From the NCBI GenBank assembly GCA_963920765.1, contig OY987247.1, positions 1,178,001 to 1,242,000 on the forward strand: a stretch of 64,000 nucleotides of DNA, in the 5' to 3' direction. This document shows, piece after piece, positions 9,999-22,400 of the stretch. This stretch comes from Ulota crispa (Eukaryota > Streptophyta > Bryopsida > Orthotrichales > Orthotrichaceae). Position numbers and translations under genes: made by a program. Each line of letters opens with the position of its first letter. The first letter of the stretch is position 1. The notes beneath the pieces are model-generated. The model ran no database searches and was not told the origin of the DNA. It saw only the letters and a list, made by a program, of their open reading frames with translations.

Positions 9999-12900
9999 TC
10001 AAATCTTGGGTGGGCGGCCTCGCTTCTTCGGGGTTGGTGAGTCAGCTTTCACCTTCGCAGGGCGGCCTCGTTTCTTCGGCTCAGCGGCGCCTTCCTTCAC
10101 TTTCTCTTTCTCCTTCTTCGCAGGCTCTGCGTCGTCGGTAGCGACGTCAGGTTTGGTCTTGGGAGGTCGACCTCTGCGCTTGGGCGTCGTCACGGCCTCT
10201 GCATCGTCCTCGTCTTTCGCTGGAGCCTCTTCCAAGGCCTTGCTCACCGCCTCCTTGGACACATCAGCCTTCCCCTTTCCTGGCCGGCCTCGTCGTTTCG
10301 GCTCGTTGGGATTCTCCTTCTCGGTTTCCTCTGCGTCGAGCTTCTGTTCCGGCGATTTCAGCTTCGACGGCGGTCTCCCTCGCTTCTTTCCTGATCCGGG
10401 GCTGTCGTTGCTTGCTGCAGGTGTTGTTGCGTTCTCTGCTTTCGCTTTCGGAGGTCGTCCCCGGCCACGCTTCTGAGTGTCGCTAGTGCCAGCTTTATCT
10501 GCGCTCACGTCACCCGCAACAGCGCCAGCGTTAAGCTCCACCACAGTCTCGCCCTCGTGAGGTATTTCTTCTGCAACAGGTGCTGTCATCTTCGCTCCTT
10601 TCAGCTCCGGTCCGCTGTATTTCTGTACTGCTGGGACAAACGCCGAGGTCTGCACCAGCAAAGGCAAAGGCCTTACTCAGAAAATCTCAAGAGCTTATGA
10701 AAATCAGGAAAACAAAAAAAAAAACTGCACAGATGATAGATTCAGAAAACTTGAGGGATTCAAGTTCCGTAGGACGACTTACCCTTCCGCTAATGGTTAT
10801 CTGCTGAATTTGATGTCCTGGGAAAGAAAAAACAAACACAAACTCAATTGCCTAGATTGAATGGATAACGTTCACAGTCTGGCAAATGCAAAAATCTGAG
10901 AAGCTCGGCAAAAACAAAAATGTATATATTAATTGTTATACATACCGTCAATCAGTCCAGGCTTCTTGTCCCAACGATGATGGAATAGCCAACCCGGCGG
11001 GAATTGCTCGCTGTCAGCGTCGACAGAAACGGCCTTGTTCAAAACCTACAAAAAAGCACCCCATTGCAAAACTAGATAATCTGAGAAAAAGCTTACAAAA
11101 GATGACACTACTACAATCAGTGTACACAAACATCAAGAGATTTCTTCCAGGGGTGAAGATAAGTTTCGGTGTTCAGTACCAAGAGTTTTCAACAACAGAC
11201 TTGAAAGAAATATAGCTACTGATTTCATTACTTTTGTCTCTGAAAAGCTGATGACAACAAGAAAACTTGATGAGACGCAACATAAAGGAGTTGCTGTCTG
11301 AGATCAAGGTCGTACCTCGCGAATGGCTGTGTGCAATCTAGTGACCTCCTCCTCTTTCAAAGAATTTGCTGACTGCTCGGGATGAATTTTTGCCTGAAAA
11401 ATAACGATTTTCTTTGGTTGAGGTAACATAAACCTCAGAGATCGAATGTCAGAAGCCTACGTTCATAGAAAACATAAGAACACATTTTCACATGATGTTG
11501 AGTTAGAACCACGCTTGACCTTTCTATGTACCGACATGTCAAGGTAATATATAATTTACAAAGTCACAGCATGGTACTACCCTGATTGGCTTGGTGCATA
11601 TTTATTAACAAACTGCTAGCAAGCATTAAATGTAACTAAATCAAGTATAACTAAATAAAGTGATTGATACACAGTAAACAAGTCCCAAAGTACACTCTAA
11701 CTCATCGGTAAGGCCCACATAGAGTACCTGATAAAGCACTTCGTCTCCCACCCAGTTTCCAATGCCTGCAAGAAAACTCTGCATTTGCCAAGCATAAAAC
11801 CACGACTTTGCTTCAGTATCAAGCCTGAAAAGTACATAGAGTTTGAACTGATACTGAAACCCCCAACTTTATCGACTAGTCTGAAATGAACAGAAGCGTT
11901 GGATAACAATGAGATATGTATACTCGATGCTGTAGAAACGAGAAAAAAGAAGGTAAAGGAACTCTCTGGACTTTAAAACAGCCAAGCACTATCCTAGAAA
12001 ATAATTCCATTGTGCTGTACCTGATCAAGGAGAAGGGCTTTCACAGCACTCTTCTTGGGTTTGAACGCCTCGATCAATTCTTTTGCACTTGGAAGCTCAA
12101 GATAAGCATCAAACCCCAGCTCAGAAATTGGTGCAACTTTGGAAGGCTACAAAAAACAACTAGTCAATAAATTTACAGATCGATAACTGAGACATGTTGC
12201 CCGGATATCAAATAACCTGATATTCACTAAAACAACCCCTTATCGTACAAATACCAAAAAAACTAGAAAAGGTTGCTGGCATGTTGTGGCAATTGTATTA
12301 CAAATTCTGCAACACTTAAGAGACAAAGATAAGCAAAAACACAAAAAAGCGATGCAAATTGTAAGAACACATACATCATCGAGCAGGCGAACGCGAGCAA
12401 AACGACGTTTATCGGTAAAAGCTACTTCCACTCCACTATCCAGCTGCATTCCATCATCCCATTTCAGCTATATCAGTAACCCCCTTCCACAAACAAAATC
12501 GCTACAAGACTTAGGAATAACCCTGTTATAAGTAATCTCTAATTAACCGCACCTAAAGGAGCAACAACAAGCACGTGACTAAGTTACTTTACAGACTGCT
12601 AGTTAATCGATGATATACAAGATGCAACACACCACCACAAAAACAATATAAACACAAAGTAAGAACCAAATGTCCAACAACTATCTCAACACCACCACAA
12701 GCTTGAGCTCCAAGAGTATCACAGTAGTTCAATGTCTCCCTAGAATGCATCGTAAGCAAACCAAGGAACCAAGCTAGACAACAGACGAAGTAGCAGTATC
12801 TAGCAAACAAATCCCACTCAATAAAAAAAACTTCACCAAAAAAACTTCACAATAACTCCTATAAATAGCAACAAACTGCTGTAGGAGTGACACAAAATGC

Positions 12901-13922
12901 CTCTTAAAACCTCTTACCTCAAGCTACACGAACAACACTCTTTCTAGCACAAACCTACATTCTATAAAATAAAATAAAAGTAGTACCAGAGAAATACAAG
13001 AACTGCACACACCTGCAAGTGAACTTTGGAGTATGATGACGGAAACTCGTCGGTATCGTTCACCTTAAAGCTGCAACGTGCAAACTAGCAAAGTTATACA
13101 ACAAAAATAAAATACACCTACTTTCTTTCAAGTGAGAGTCAGAAATACAAAAAGTTCATGCCGGAATACAGCCCAAATGGCCAATAACAACAATGAGCAA
13201 AACCAAAAACTTAAAGATACTTCATATCGAGTTGTTTCCAAAACACTTTCTTTTAACAACCCTAGCTCTCTACATTTACCATGGACAACAGTAGTCTCTA
13301 TTAGAGAGCTTTCGAAGGAATAAAGAAAAAATATCAACCTCTTGTACTGAGGGCCTTTGATGCCTTTAACAGTAATCGCCCCGCTCATGCCTACAAAGCC
13401 AAGTCCATCGCAAGGTTAGAAACTTCAGAAAGCAAGCCCTTTAGAACGGCAAAAAAGCGAGAAGCACAAAGTCGAAGAGTTTATAGTCTTAAGTTGCATT
13501 ACGCCTAAAAGCAAGCCAGTTGTACTAAAAGATGAAGAGACTGTAGCTAGCGCTTTAAAATTTCCACATATGCCGGTAGTAGACTATGAAAACTTGTAAA
13601 AAACTCTAAGCTGGTGTTGGAAGCTTAAGAAAAAGAGCGAGGATAAGAGAGAAACTGTAGAAAAAATAGGAAAGAATTGCTGATGAAGCGCACCAAACTG
13701 GAAGGACGGCCAAGGAGGAGAATCGAGCTGCAGCCACATATGCTTGCCCTTACGATTAGCGCCTACGATCTTTCTACCGGTGAGGGCGTGCTGAAGCGCG
13801 GCAGGCGTCAAGCCATCGATCACCTTGTTGTCGCTGTCGACAACGGCCTTCACAATCGTCGCTCCCAGGCAGTGGCTGTCCACTAACCTTTTGGCTGCTT
13901 CCACTTCCGGAAGCTCCGGCAT
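9999..13922 (-). CDS. FPG1: Formamidopyrimidine-DNA glycosylase (plant Fpg/MutM), 10 exons
   Basis: A bifunctional base-excision-repair glycosylase/AP lyase that removes oxidised purines in the nucleus. Exons: 13694-13922, 13339-13390, 13013-13070, 12375-12443, 12021-12146, 11728-11778, 11316-11393, 10946-11045, 10783-10817, 9999-10649. All have GT donors, AG acceptors and matching phases, giving 482 aa. It starts MPELPEVEAA, with the catalytic Pro2 and Glu3 of the family. The conserved lysine is in NRKGKHMW (about residues 56-63). FTDKRRFARVRL, the H2TH-region LAGIGNWVGDEVLYQ and DSEQFPPGWLFHHR follow. As in other plant Fpg proteins, the zinc finger is replaced by a zincless finger (ITISGRTSAFVP). 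From about residue 320 the tail is low-complexity and carries six AT-hooks (cores near 329, 356, 386, 425, 460, 476), so extra minor-groove binding to AT-rich DNA is likely. The homology and splice model are strong; exact transcript ends are not determined. Confidence 0.96.
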
Positions 13923-14720
13923 CTTTCCCCCTACCTTTTTAAAATTCCTCCTCCTGACACACAGGAAAAAAAGAAAAGCAAAAAAAAATACTAAAACTAT
14001 TTCGCTGACACTGAAACCCTGAAAACCTTTATTTCCTTCCTCCCAGACGTCTCCTAAAGCAAAGCAGCACTACAATAACTCATCCTTTATTTTCTCATAC
14101 AATAAAATAAGGTCAAAATCAACGTACACCTTCTCTCGAAATAATTATTTGCACTACGAGAAGTGAGCCACTACAAATGCGGCTTTGATTCCTTCTTCCC
14201 CCTCGAAAAGCGACAAGAGCAGGCACGAGTGACGCTTTTCCTAAGGATTCCTTCTTCCCCCCTAAAAAGTAAAGAGGTGCAATGAAAAAAACTTAAGAAA
14301 GTTTTACTTCATACGTAAAAGTAATCTCCACTACTGTTCTTTAACCAAATTACTGGCCTTGAAACTACAGTGATGACTCGAACAACGGACAAAAGACTTG
14401 GTACAGGCAACAGGAGCGGCTGTAATAAAGGAGAAGCGATGATGACGATGACGAAGAGCTGACGATTGTTTGCAGAGAAAACTCTCCGTGCCCTCGTTTC
14501 GTTTTCCCGCTTGCTGCTGTGGCTGGGCGGGCTGGGCGGGACGGTGCAGAATAAATGGTGAGTGCAGGCAATGGACGATGAGTCAAAGCAGAAATGAGCT
14601 TGGTGAGCTTGGTAAGCAACTAGGCCTGCTGCAAGGTTTGTCGGAGACGTGGAAAGTGGATTGCTCATTCATTCCCGCCTTCTCGCACACTTAAGCTCTG
14701 CCACTCTCTCTTTCGCAATC
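13923..14720 (-). promoter_or_regulatory. Putative FPG upstream region
   Basis: This non-coding stretch lies directly upstream of the FPG start codon on the minus strand. It holds a duplicated GATTCCTTCTTCCCCC block (about 14188 and 14247). Small frames in it have low-complexity translations. Its promoter role is inferred from position only. Confidence 0.4.
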
Positions 14721-14914
14721 TATGCTTCTCTCTCTTCTCTCCTGTCAAGTCCAGGTCTGTCAATCGACGTCCTCTCTCTCGCTCTAGCTGTTCCATCTCC
14801 GCCGTCTGGCGCGGCGTCTGGAGCTGCCATGGCCAACCTCCATAGCCGGCCATGGCCCGATCGAGCGCCACCATGGCCGGTAGGTCGGCGCCCTTTGGAC
14901 GTTCGTCGTTCGTC

Positions 14915-15534
14915 GTGCCACCACAGGCGTTCCTGTGACAGTGCCAGTGCCTGAGCCGTGGTTTCCACTTGGAATTCGTTAACGTTGCAGCCAATGCAGT
15001 GATGGCACGTGGAAATACAAAAAATAGTGTAATCAATGGCACGTGGAAATACCAAAACATTGTAAATTATTTAATCAATTTTAGTATAGTGCTTTTGTTA
15101 AATTTAGTTGTCATGAATGAGACATGAGTGACAATTTTATTTTTGAAATGTGCAATGTGCCACAGGCGGCGTTCCTATGACACTGTTGAGTCGTGATTTT
15201 CCACTTGGAATTCGTTAGCATTGCAACCAATGTAGTGATGGCACGTGGAAATACGAAAATAGTATTAACTTATATAACATGTTTTCAATATAGTGTTTTT
15301 GTTAGATTTAGGCCTTGCTTTCTATCTAATTTTTATAAAATTGATGTACATTAAAAAAACATCTTTATAGTACTACAGTCACATATTAACTACACATACT
15401 AAAATCACTGGAAATATAAATGTGGTAACATCAAAGAATATGAATCCAAAGAGGTAGAGGGGTTAGAAGAAAAAGTGTTGGAAGTGCCATGAATGGGACA
15501 TGAGTAACAATTTTATTTTTGAAATGTGCAATGC
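14915..15534. repeat. Diverged tandem duplication with three G-box motifs
   Basis: Two units lie head to tail: 14915-15156 and 15157-15534. Both contain a CACAGGCG-type start, TCCACTTGGAATTCGTTA, the block TGATGGCACGTGGAAATAC, and the end block ACAATTTTATTTTTGAAATG. The palindromic G-box core CACGTG occurs at 15006-15011, 15040-15045 and 15242-15247. The second unit carries extra sequence in its middle. Any influence on FPG, about 1.1 kb away, is speculative. Confidence 0.65.
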
Positions 15535-16129
15535 ACTAAAAGAAAGGTGTTGCTCAAGGGTGTATGATTTTGGTGAAATTGATCATAACGTGGTAATAGT
15601 TAGGAGCAAATGTGCAATTAGAGGGGTAAATTGTATTTTATTAGCAAAGTTGGAAGTCTTGGTGTTGATTAAATTGAGAAAATAATGGCTTTGACAAGAC
15701 TGAAAGTAAGTTTTGGTGTTTAAATGTCACTTCATATTCACTCTTGATTGCATTATTGTAGTGTTGGAATGTGTTATTTTTTTCATTACTCAAAGAATTG
15801 GGAAGGTCAAGTGAATTTCTTGAAATGAATGTTGATAATTATTCAACTTTGGATTTTTTATTTTATAGATAGTTGGTTTGTTTACTTGATGCAAGAATGG
15901 TGATGCATGTCATAAGGATGTGACTCCACTTTGTTATTGCAAAGATATCTTATTTAGTTTGTGTGTATTACTATAACTTGGCACATACTAGTCTAAGCTA
16001 AAATGTTAGTTGAAAATAAAACCAATTAGAGTGGTGATGATGGAAGGGACGTTACCTGGACATTTGTCTAATTACCGATACATATTATTCAAATCATGAA
16101 AATCAAGGTAATGCCAACTCTTGTCATGT

Positions 16130-16660
16130 CATTGTCTGCCCCTCGACATGTTATCAATACAACTCACACTAGGCATCATGATGTTGCTAGAGCTACGTCA
16201 ATTAGCTTTACTACATTACAAATGGACCCCTAAGTAGGTCATTAGACTTTCCAACATTTAACTAGTTCAATTTAGCTTCTTACCAAATCTCATCTTTTGG
16301 CATCTAGTTAAAATTTTATAAAAATTTATTGTTTAACTTTATTACAATACAAACAAACCTTGAAATTTGGTTTTTAAATTTTTTTCTCCAATTGATCAGT
16401 TCAATTTCATTTCTTCTCAAATCTTATACTTGGCATCATGATGTTGTTAGTATTTTACAATTTAACTTTATCGCAATACAAACCAACCTTCAAATAGGTT
16501 TTGAACTTTTAACTCTAAATTTGTACAATCCACTTCTTTACACAATCTCACACCATGAGTCAAAGTTGCATATATTAGCTTTACTACATATGAACGGACC
16601 CGTAAACATGTCTTTAGACTTTCTAATACTTAACTACTTTAGTTTGACTCCTTACTATTG
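16130..16660. repeat. Degenerate tandem repeat
   Basis: Blocks such as TTTAACTTTATTACAATACA / TTTAACTTTATCGCAATACA, AGACTTTCYAAYA and GGCATCATGATGTTG recur at roughly 100-200 bp spacing. Copies have diverged so the unit is blurred. No coding signal. Confidence 0.45.
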
Positions 16661-16731
16661 CTAGTTCATGGGTTACTTGTCATATATATGGGTTGTCAAG
16701 GCTTGATGAAAAAAAGACATTAATAACTTTA

Positions 16732-16827
16732 TTAACCCTTAAAGGACAAGGAAGACAGAAAACGTCCTTAGGAAATACTCACCAAACCGAGCAACCCGCA
16801 GTGATGAGCCCGTCCTTTAAGGGTTAA
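16732..16827. mobile_element. Minimal TTAA-flanked MITE, 96 bp
   Basis: The left end TTAACCCTTAAAGGACAAGG and the right complement TTAACCCTTAAAGGACGGGC match over the first 16 bases with TTAA on both edges. Only about 55 bp separate the ends, making it the shortest member of the family here and useful for defining the minimum terminal sequence. Confidence 0.82.
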
Positions 16828-19190
16828 GTAGAATACTGATCTTGTTAAATGGACCATAGAATGGGACAAATGGCTATTTTTTAGCCTCATTATGCTCATA
16901 ATGAGGAGTCAATATTTCAATAACTTATCTCATATTGCATCATTCAATGGTTTTTGTGTTTTTTCAATAAATTCATAGGAACACAAAAGATTCCATTGTG
17001 ATGAATATAAATAACATCAAAATTAATAATAAAACCACATGGTTTGAGAACTTGTTATGCTTTGCAAATTAGCAAGAAAACAATACTGAAATTATACAAA
17101 TGTTAGTATATTCATAAACAAACAATCACCATAATGGCTGCCAATTATTTTAGCATCAACACAATGGCATTTCAATATGCGTTTGAAACCCAAGAATTAG
17201 TTAGATTGGCTTGTTAAACCACTTGTTTAATGTTTGTTTTCTAATAAAAAGTTTTTATTATTACTAATATGAAAAGTCATTTCTAGATGATGTATGGAAT
17301 CTCTACAGAAAAATCATCCATAAAAATTTAGTGAAATCCTCTCTCAACTTGAATTTTTACATATATGCTTTCAATTCATGATGATTTTCCCAAATTTTTA
17401 CAAATGGCTATATAAGAGAAATGTTATGTGAGTTCTTTTCAAGTGACTTTTTTAGTGATATTCTCAATGTTTTAACCATTATACCCAAAACTCTTGAAAT
17501 CTCCTCAACATCGTTCATTTCTATCCCTTTCAATCTTCCTAACTACTTCAATTTAAACCCCTATCAATCTCCATGACTATGTCTATTGACATCCTTTTTA
17601 TCTTTCATTTTTTCTAAAAAGGTTCTTTCAATCTCCTTTGCTACTTCACTTTTATTATACATATGATGACAAAATCTGGATTATTTCTAAATTTCTTAGT
17701 GACTAATTTTTATTATACCTATGAAATGCTTATTGATGCCAAATATTTAATTGAAAATGAAAGGAAAAACAAATAATTCATTTTTATATATAATGAAAGT
17801 TCTTTACCTATTTGGTTGTGGATTTTTTTTTCCATTTATAAATCTACAAATCCCATGTAATACAAGGTTCTTTGAAAATGTTATATTGGACATTAACTAA
17901 TTTAGGTGTTTTGAAAACTTTGAAACCTTGCTGAAAGCAAATATTTTATTGTTTTGAGGTTTATGTTTTTGGGTAAGCTGCGCGGGCTAATGTTAACTTT
18001 AGCGTCCAATTTTAACGTTTTGCATGGCTTATTCAAGTTGTTTTTAGTGGAAGCTAAACAACAAGGATACCTCTTGCGCACCAAATTGTGTGATGAATAG
18101 TGTCATTGAAGAGCCTAATAAGCAATATTTGTTAATTTGGGAAAAAATCCCAATTTTGGGATTTTTTAATTTTTAATTTTCTAAGAGTTTTTAGGTGATT
18201 TAAAGTAGATTCTATGATGATTTCTTTAAGACCTTATATCAATGATGAAACATCTTGAAGGAATTATCAAAAAATCCACCTTACACCAAAGTATTTTCAC
18301 AAATGAAAAATTTAATATCCTCAAAATTTGTTTTGGAAAAGTGTTTTTTCCAAATGAACAAATATTGTGTTCTATGACAAGCAATGGAAAGATGCGCAAC
18401 AAGTTGAGAATAAAGTAAAGATTTCCCTTGAGCACTCCCTTGGGCAGTGAGGGCCCTTCCATTGAAAAGTTATCATCTAATAAAATCCAAATGTATTATT
18501 CTAACTTCATTTGTAATGCCTTCATTATACAAATTAGAACTCACACATTGTTATATTCTTGTTTATTCATAGTGATTTTTGGTCATTAATTGGAGTTTAA
18601 AAAAATCTTTGTATTAGGTGGTAGCTCTTTGACGGTGGCTTTGCAAGCTCATTTATGAAATTATGGTCATGGATTTGGAAGGGGAATCATTAGCTTTGAA
18701 GTAACAACAACAAATACCAAATCATCATAAGTGATTGATTTCCATTTTTGTACACAATAGTTACCATTTTTGCATTAGAAGTTTGAATGGCTCAAAAAGA
18801 ACCAAGAAGTTCCATACTTGTCCACACTCAATCACAAATATCTTAAAATCCATGTGGCATTTTTGGAGATTTCTTTGATAGCTCCATTTAAAAGCTTTAA
18901 AATTCAAGATCTTACATTTACAATTCTTTTATTTATTTAATAAGAATCTTACAAAGACAATTCAAATACTTCAAACTGCCTTCCAAAAACAAGAAAAACA
19001 CCCTTATGCACTTAAGGATTAAAGATCTCACTTGTAACAATCCCTTTATGTGCTTACCATGTCTTCTCCAAATGTTTTCAACAAAAACAAAAGCATCTTT
19101 GTCTTTTTTTATGGTTGCAAAGATATGCAAATTCAATATACCAAAACAAACCTAACCTTACAAGATTAACAATTAGAGATTGAAAGATGA
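16828..19190. other. AT-rich intergenic stretch, no gene seen
   Basis: Low-complexity AT-rich DNA. The only notable item is a short minus-strand frame at 17902-18084 that resembles one at 45441-45610 (see findings). No RNA gene or paired transposon ends were recognised. Confidence 0.5.
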
Positions 19191-19198
19191 TACTATAT

Positions 19199-19438
19199 GT
19201 ACAATGCCCTACCAAAAAGACTGTTGCCTCTCCAATTTTTTATCTTTTCTGAAGTTTTTTTTTGCCACAAAAATAGTCAACAAACTATTTTTTGATTTTA
19301 ACAAGCTGCTTATTGGGAATTATCATGGTAGTAATGGTCATTTGACGTACATGTTTTTGAATTGAAAAATCCTCAAATCCATGAGAGGATGGTGATAAAA
19401 AAAATGCAACAATCTTTATGGTAGGGCACTCTACATAT
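19199..19438. mobile_element. Small inverted-repeat element
   Basis: ACAATGCCCTACCAAAAAGA on the left pairs with the right end (complement AGAGTGCCCTACCATAAAGA), followed on both sides by a GTTGC block, giving arms of about 35 bp. It abuts the larger foldback element that starts at 19442. Confidence 0.55.
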
Positions 19439-19441
19439 GTA

Positions 19442-20320
19442 CAATGGGGTTGAATAAGTTTTTGTCCACCCCATTCTACAATTCAAAGAACTTAGCATTT
19501 TATAGAATGCAATTGGTCTTTTTGTATCTTGTATCACTAAGCTTTAATTCATACACAATCTTAATCAAAACATACCAAGTTTGAGTTCCAAAAAAACAAA
19601 ATTTCATTTTTAGTGAATTGTTTTAGATGAAATTCATGGTTTTATATGGTAATTGATTAGAAAACATTGGTGATGAATTTTTGAGATTGGATGGCATGGG
19701 TATGTAGGAAACATCCATAAGCACATCTTTCCTTCTAACAAACATCCTAAAAAAATTTCAAATTTCCTTCTATAGAGATTTCAGTATTGGGGTGATCATG
19801 ATCAAATTTAGTAAAATATGTATTATTATTTTTAATTAACTTTTGGTAAAGTAAACATATAATCATGCTCAAAGGGACAAACTTAATCATAGTGTATGAA
19901 TCAATTAGAAAAATCTAATTACCATAAAGAAATATCTATTTTACTAAATTTGGTTATGATCACTTCAACATTAAAATCTCTATAGGAAGAATTTTGAAAC
20001 TTTTTGGAGATTTTGGTTAGAAGGAAAGATGTGTATATGGATATTTCCTATATATCCATGCAATCAAATCTCAAAAATTCATCACCAATGTTTTTTGATC
20101 TATTATCATATAAAACCATAAATTTCATCTAAATAATTCACCAAAAATAGGGTTTTGGTTTTTTGGAACTCAAATTTGATATGCTTGATTAGGATTGGGT
20201 AGGAATCAAAATCAGTGGTAAAAGATACAAAAAAGCCAATTGCATTTTATAAAATGCTAAGTCCTTTGAACGATAGAGTAGGGTGGACAGAAACTTATTC
20301 AATTCCACTGTATTGTACAT
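19442..20320. mobile_element. Tc1/mariner-like foldback element A
   Basis: The left end TACAATGGGGTTGAATAAGT and the right complement TACAGTGGAATTGAATAAGT include the flanking TA. The arms continue for about 400 bp each, so most of the element is an inverted repeat. The arms share CAAGCATACCAA-type and TGATCATGATCAAATTTAGT-type blocks with the elements at 20861, 41463 and 56068. TA edges and TACAGT ends resemble Tc1/mariner. No transposase frame. Confidence 0.7.
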
Positions 20321-20326
20321 TATCCT

Positions 20327-20858
20327 AAAGAAAGAGTACATAAGTCCCTTTTATGGGATTCAAAGAAGTTTGTACTATAAATAAATTGATTTTTGGCAAA
20401 ATAAACATATCATCATGTTTAGGGGTCCAAACTTAATCTCAATGTATGACTAAAATAACAAAAACTAATTATCATAAAGAAATATATATTTTACTAAGTT
20501 TGGTCATGATCACCCTAAAATTAAAATCTCTATAGAAGGAATTTTGAAACTTTTGGAAATGTTTGTTTGAAGCAAAGATGTGCATATGGATGTCTCCTAC
20601 ATATCCATGCAATCAAATCTCAAAAATTCACCACCAATGTTTTTAAATCTACTTTCTTGTAAAACTATGATTTTGACACAAAATGATTTATCAAAAATAG
20701 GATTTTGGTTTTTGGTAACAAAAATTTAGTATGCTTAATCATGATTGCATAAGGATCACATACAGAAAATCTAAGGATAAAATGCCAATTATATTTTTTG
20801 TTATATCGACTTTTATGAATGCCATGAGAGGGACTTATGTACTCTTTCTTTTTGGTAC
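20327..20858. mobile_element. Tc1/mariner-like foldback element B
   Basis: AAAGAAAGAGTACATAAGTC on the left is matched by the complement of the right end at about 20826-20855. The interior carries only one arm of the family core (GGTCATGATCACCCTAAA), so it looks like a rearranged derivative. It sits directly between elements A and C. Confidence 0.55.
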
Positions 20859-20860
20859 TA

Positions 20861-21734
20861 TACAGAGGGGTACAACAAGCTTACAAATTGCCTATTTCAG
20901 GTATTTAGTTTTGTAATAAAATGTAGAGTATGATTGATACATTTTTTTCAGTTTTTTTGTCACTGCATCCTTATGCAATCCCAATCAAGCATACCAAATT
21001 TTAGTTCCTGAAAACTAAAACTCCATTTTTGGTGAATTATTTTGTGAGAAATTCATGGTTTTATATGATAATTGATTGAAAAACATTGGTGATGAATTTT
21101 TGAGATTTGATTCCATGGATATGTAGGGAACATCCATACGCACATCATCCATGCTAAAAAAAACCCCCTTAAGTAACAAAAACTTGAGCTACAAAAGATT
21201 TAGTGAAACTTGTGATAATCCCAAATTTTGTATAATGTATATCTTTAATTTTTAACTAGCTTTTCATCAAGTAACAAAACATCATATTTGGAGATACAAT
21301 CCTAGTTACAATATTTGAGTCAAACAACTCAATTTTATTTTCATAAAGAAATACATATTTTACAAAATTTGGGCCTATCACAAGTTTCACATAATCTTTT
21401 GTAGCTCAAATTTTTGTTACTTAGGGGGGTTTTTTAAGCATGGATGATGTGCGTATGGATGTTTCCTACATATCCGTGGAATCAAATCTCAAAACATCAT
21501 CACCAATGTTTTTCAATCAATCATCATGTAAAACCATGTATTTCTTACAAAGTAATTCATCAAAAATGAAGTTTTGATTTTTAGGAATTGAAATTTGGTA
21601 TGCTTGTTTAGGGATTGCATATGGATGCAATGATAATTTTTTTGACAAAAATAAACCAACTATACTCCACATTTCACCAAAAAAACTGAATGGTTGAAAA
21701 AGGTAGTTGGTAAGCTTATTAGTATCTCAATGTA
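20861..21734. mobile_element. Tc1/mariner-like foldback element C
   Basis: The ends pair through an AAGCTTAC core next to TACA termini (TACAGAGGGGTACAACAAGC on the left). Long arms carry CAATCCCAATCAAGCATACC-like sequence on the left and its complement on the right, and the central arms around 21165 and 21425 contain the matching CTTAAGTAACAAAAA block. No coding capacity. Confidence 0.6.
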
Positions 21735-22110
21735 CACTCATTAGACAAAAAAATTGCTACCTTCTTTTACCATTCATATAATTTAGCATATTATAGAATA
21801 CAACTACTATTCTTTTTATTTTGCATCACTGATATTTATTTCTTACTAATAATCCCAATCCCATGTACCAAAACTCAATTTCAAAAAACTAAAACCTAAT
21901 TTGTGATGAATTATTTTGTATATGAATCATGGGTTTGCAAGATGATTAATTGGAAAACATTGGTAATGAATTTTTGAGATTTTATTGAATGGATTTCTAT
22001 GAAACATTCACATGTACATGTTTCCTTCTAACAAATCTCTAGAAAAGCTTCAAATTCTTTTTATGTATATTTCAATGTTGGGTATGTGTCCATGTCCTAT
22101 TCTTTATAGT
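21735..22110. mobile_element. Remnant of the same foldback family (one arm)
   Basis: This stretch repeats one arm of the foldback family (ATTTAGCATATTATAGAATA, CATGTACCAAAACTCAATTT, GGTAATGAATTTTTGAGATT), but the opposite arm is not found. It runs into the TA-rich tract that follows. Confidence 0.45.
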
Positions 22111-22253
22111 AATTAGATTTTGCTATTTGACTCATATATTGTAATTATTTTTGTACCATTGAGCACAATGATACACTTATTTGCCAAAAACTGTTTTACA
22201 AATTTTGGCCATGTGCAAAAAAAATTATTCAAGAACTATATGTATGTACGTAT

Positions 22254-22400
22254 ATACGTATATATATATATAATATATAGTATGTATTATATATATATAT
22301 ATATTATATATATATATTATATATATATATTATATATATATATATATTATATATATATATATATTATATATATATATTATATATATATACATACATACAT
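22254..22400. repeat. TA-dinucleotide microsatellite
   Basis: Nearly pure TA repeats with occasional TTA phase slips, about 145 bp long. Translations across it are artefacts of the repeat. Confidence 0.95.

Noticed and set aside
9973..10476. 167-codon plus-strand frame opposite the FPG last exon
   Set aside because: It is the reverse complement of the AT-hook coding repeat; the minus strand has the homologous protein and correct splice sites.
14649..15060. Overlapping 101- to 131-codon frames on both strands upstream of FPG
   Set aside because: They lie in locally GC-rich repetitive DNA, overlap on opposite strands, and show no known motif.
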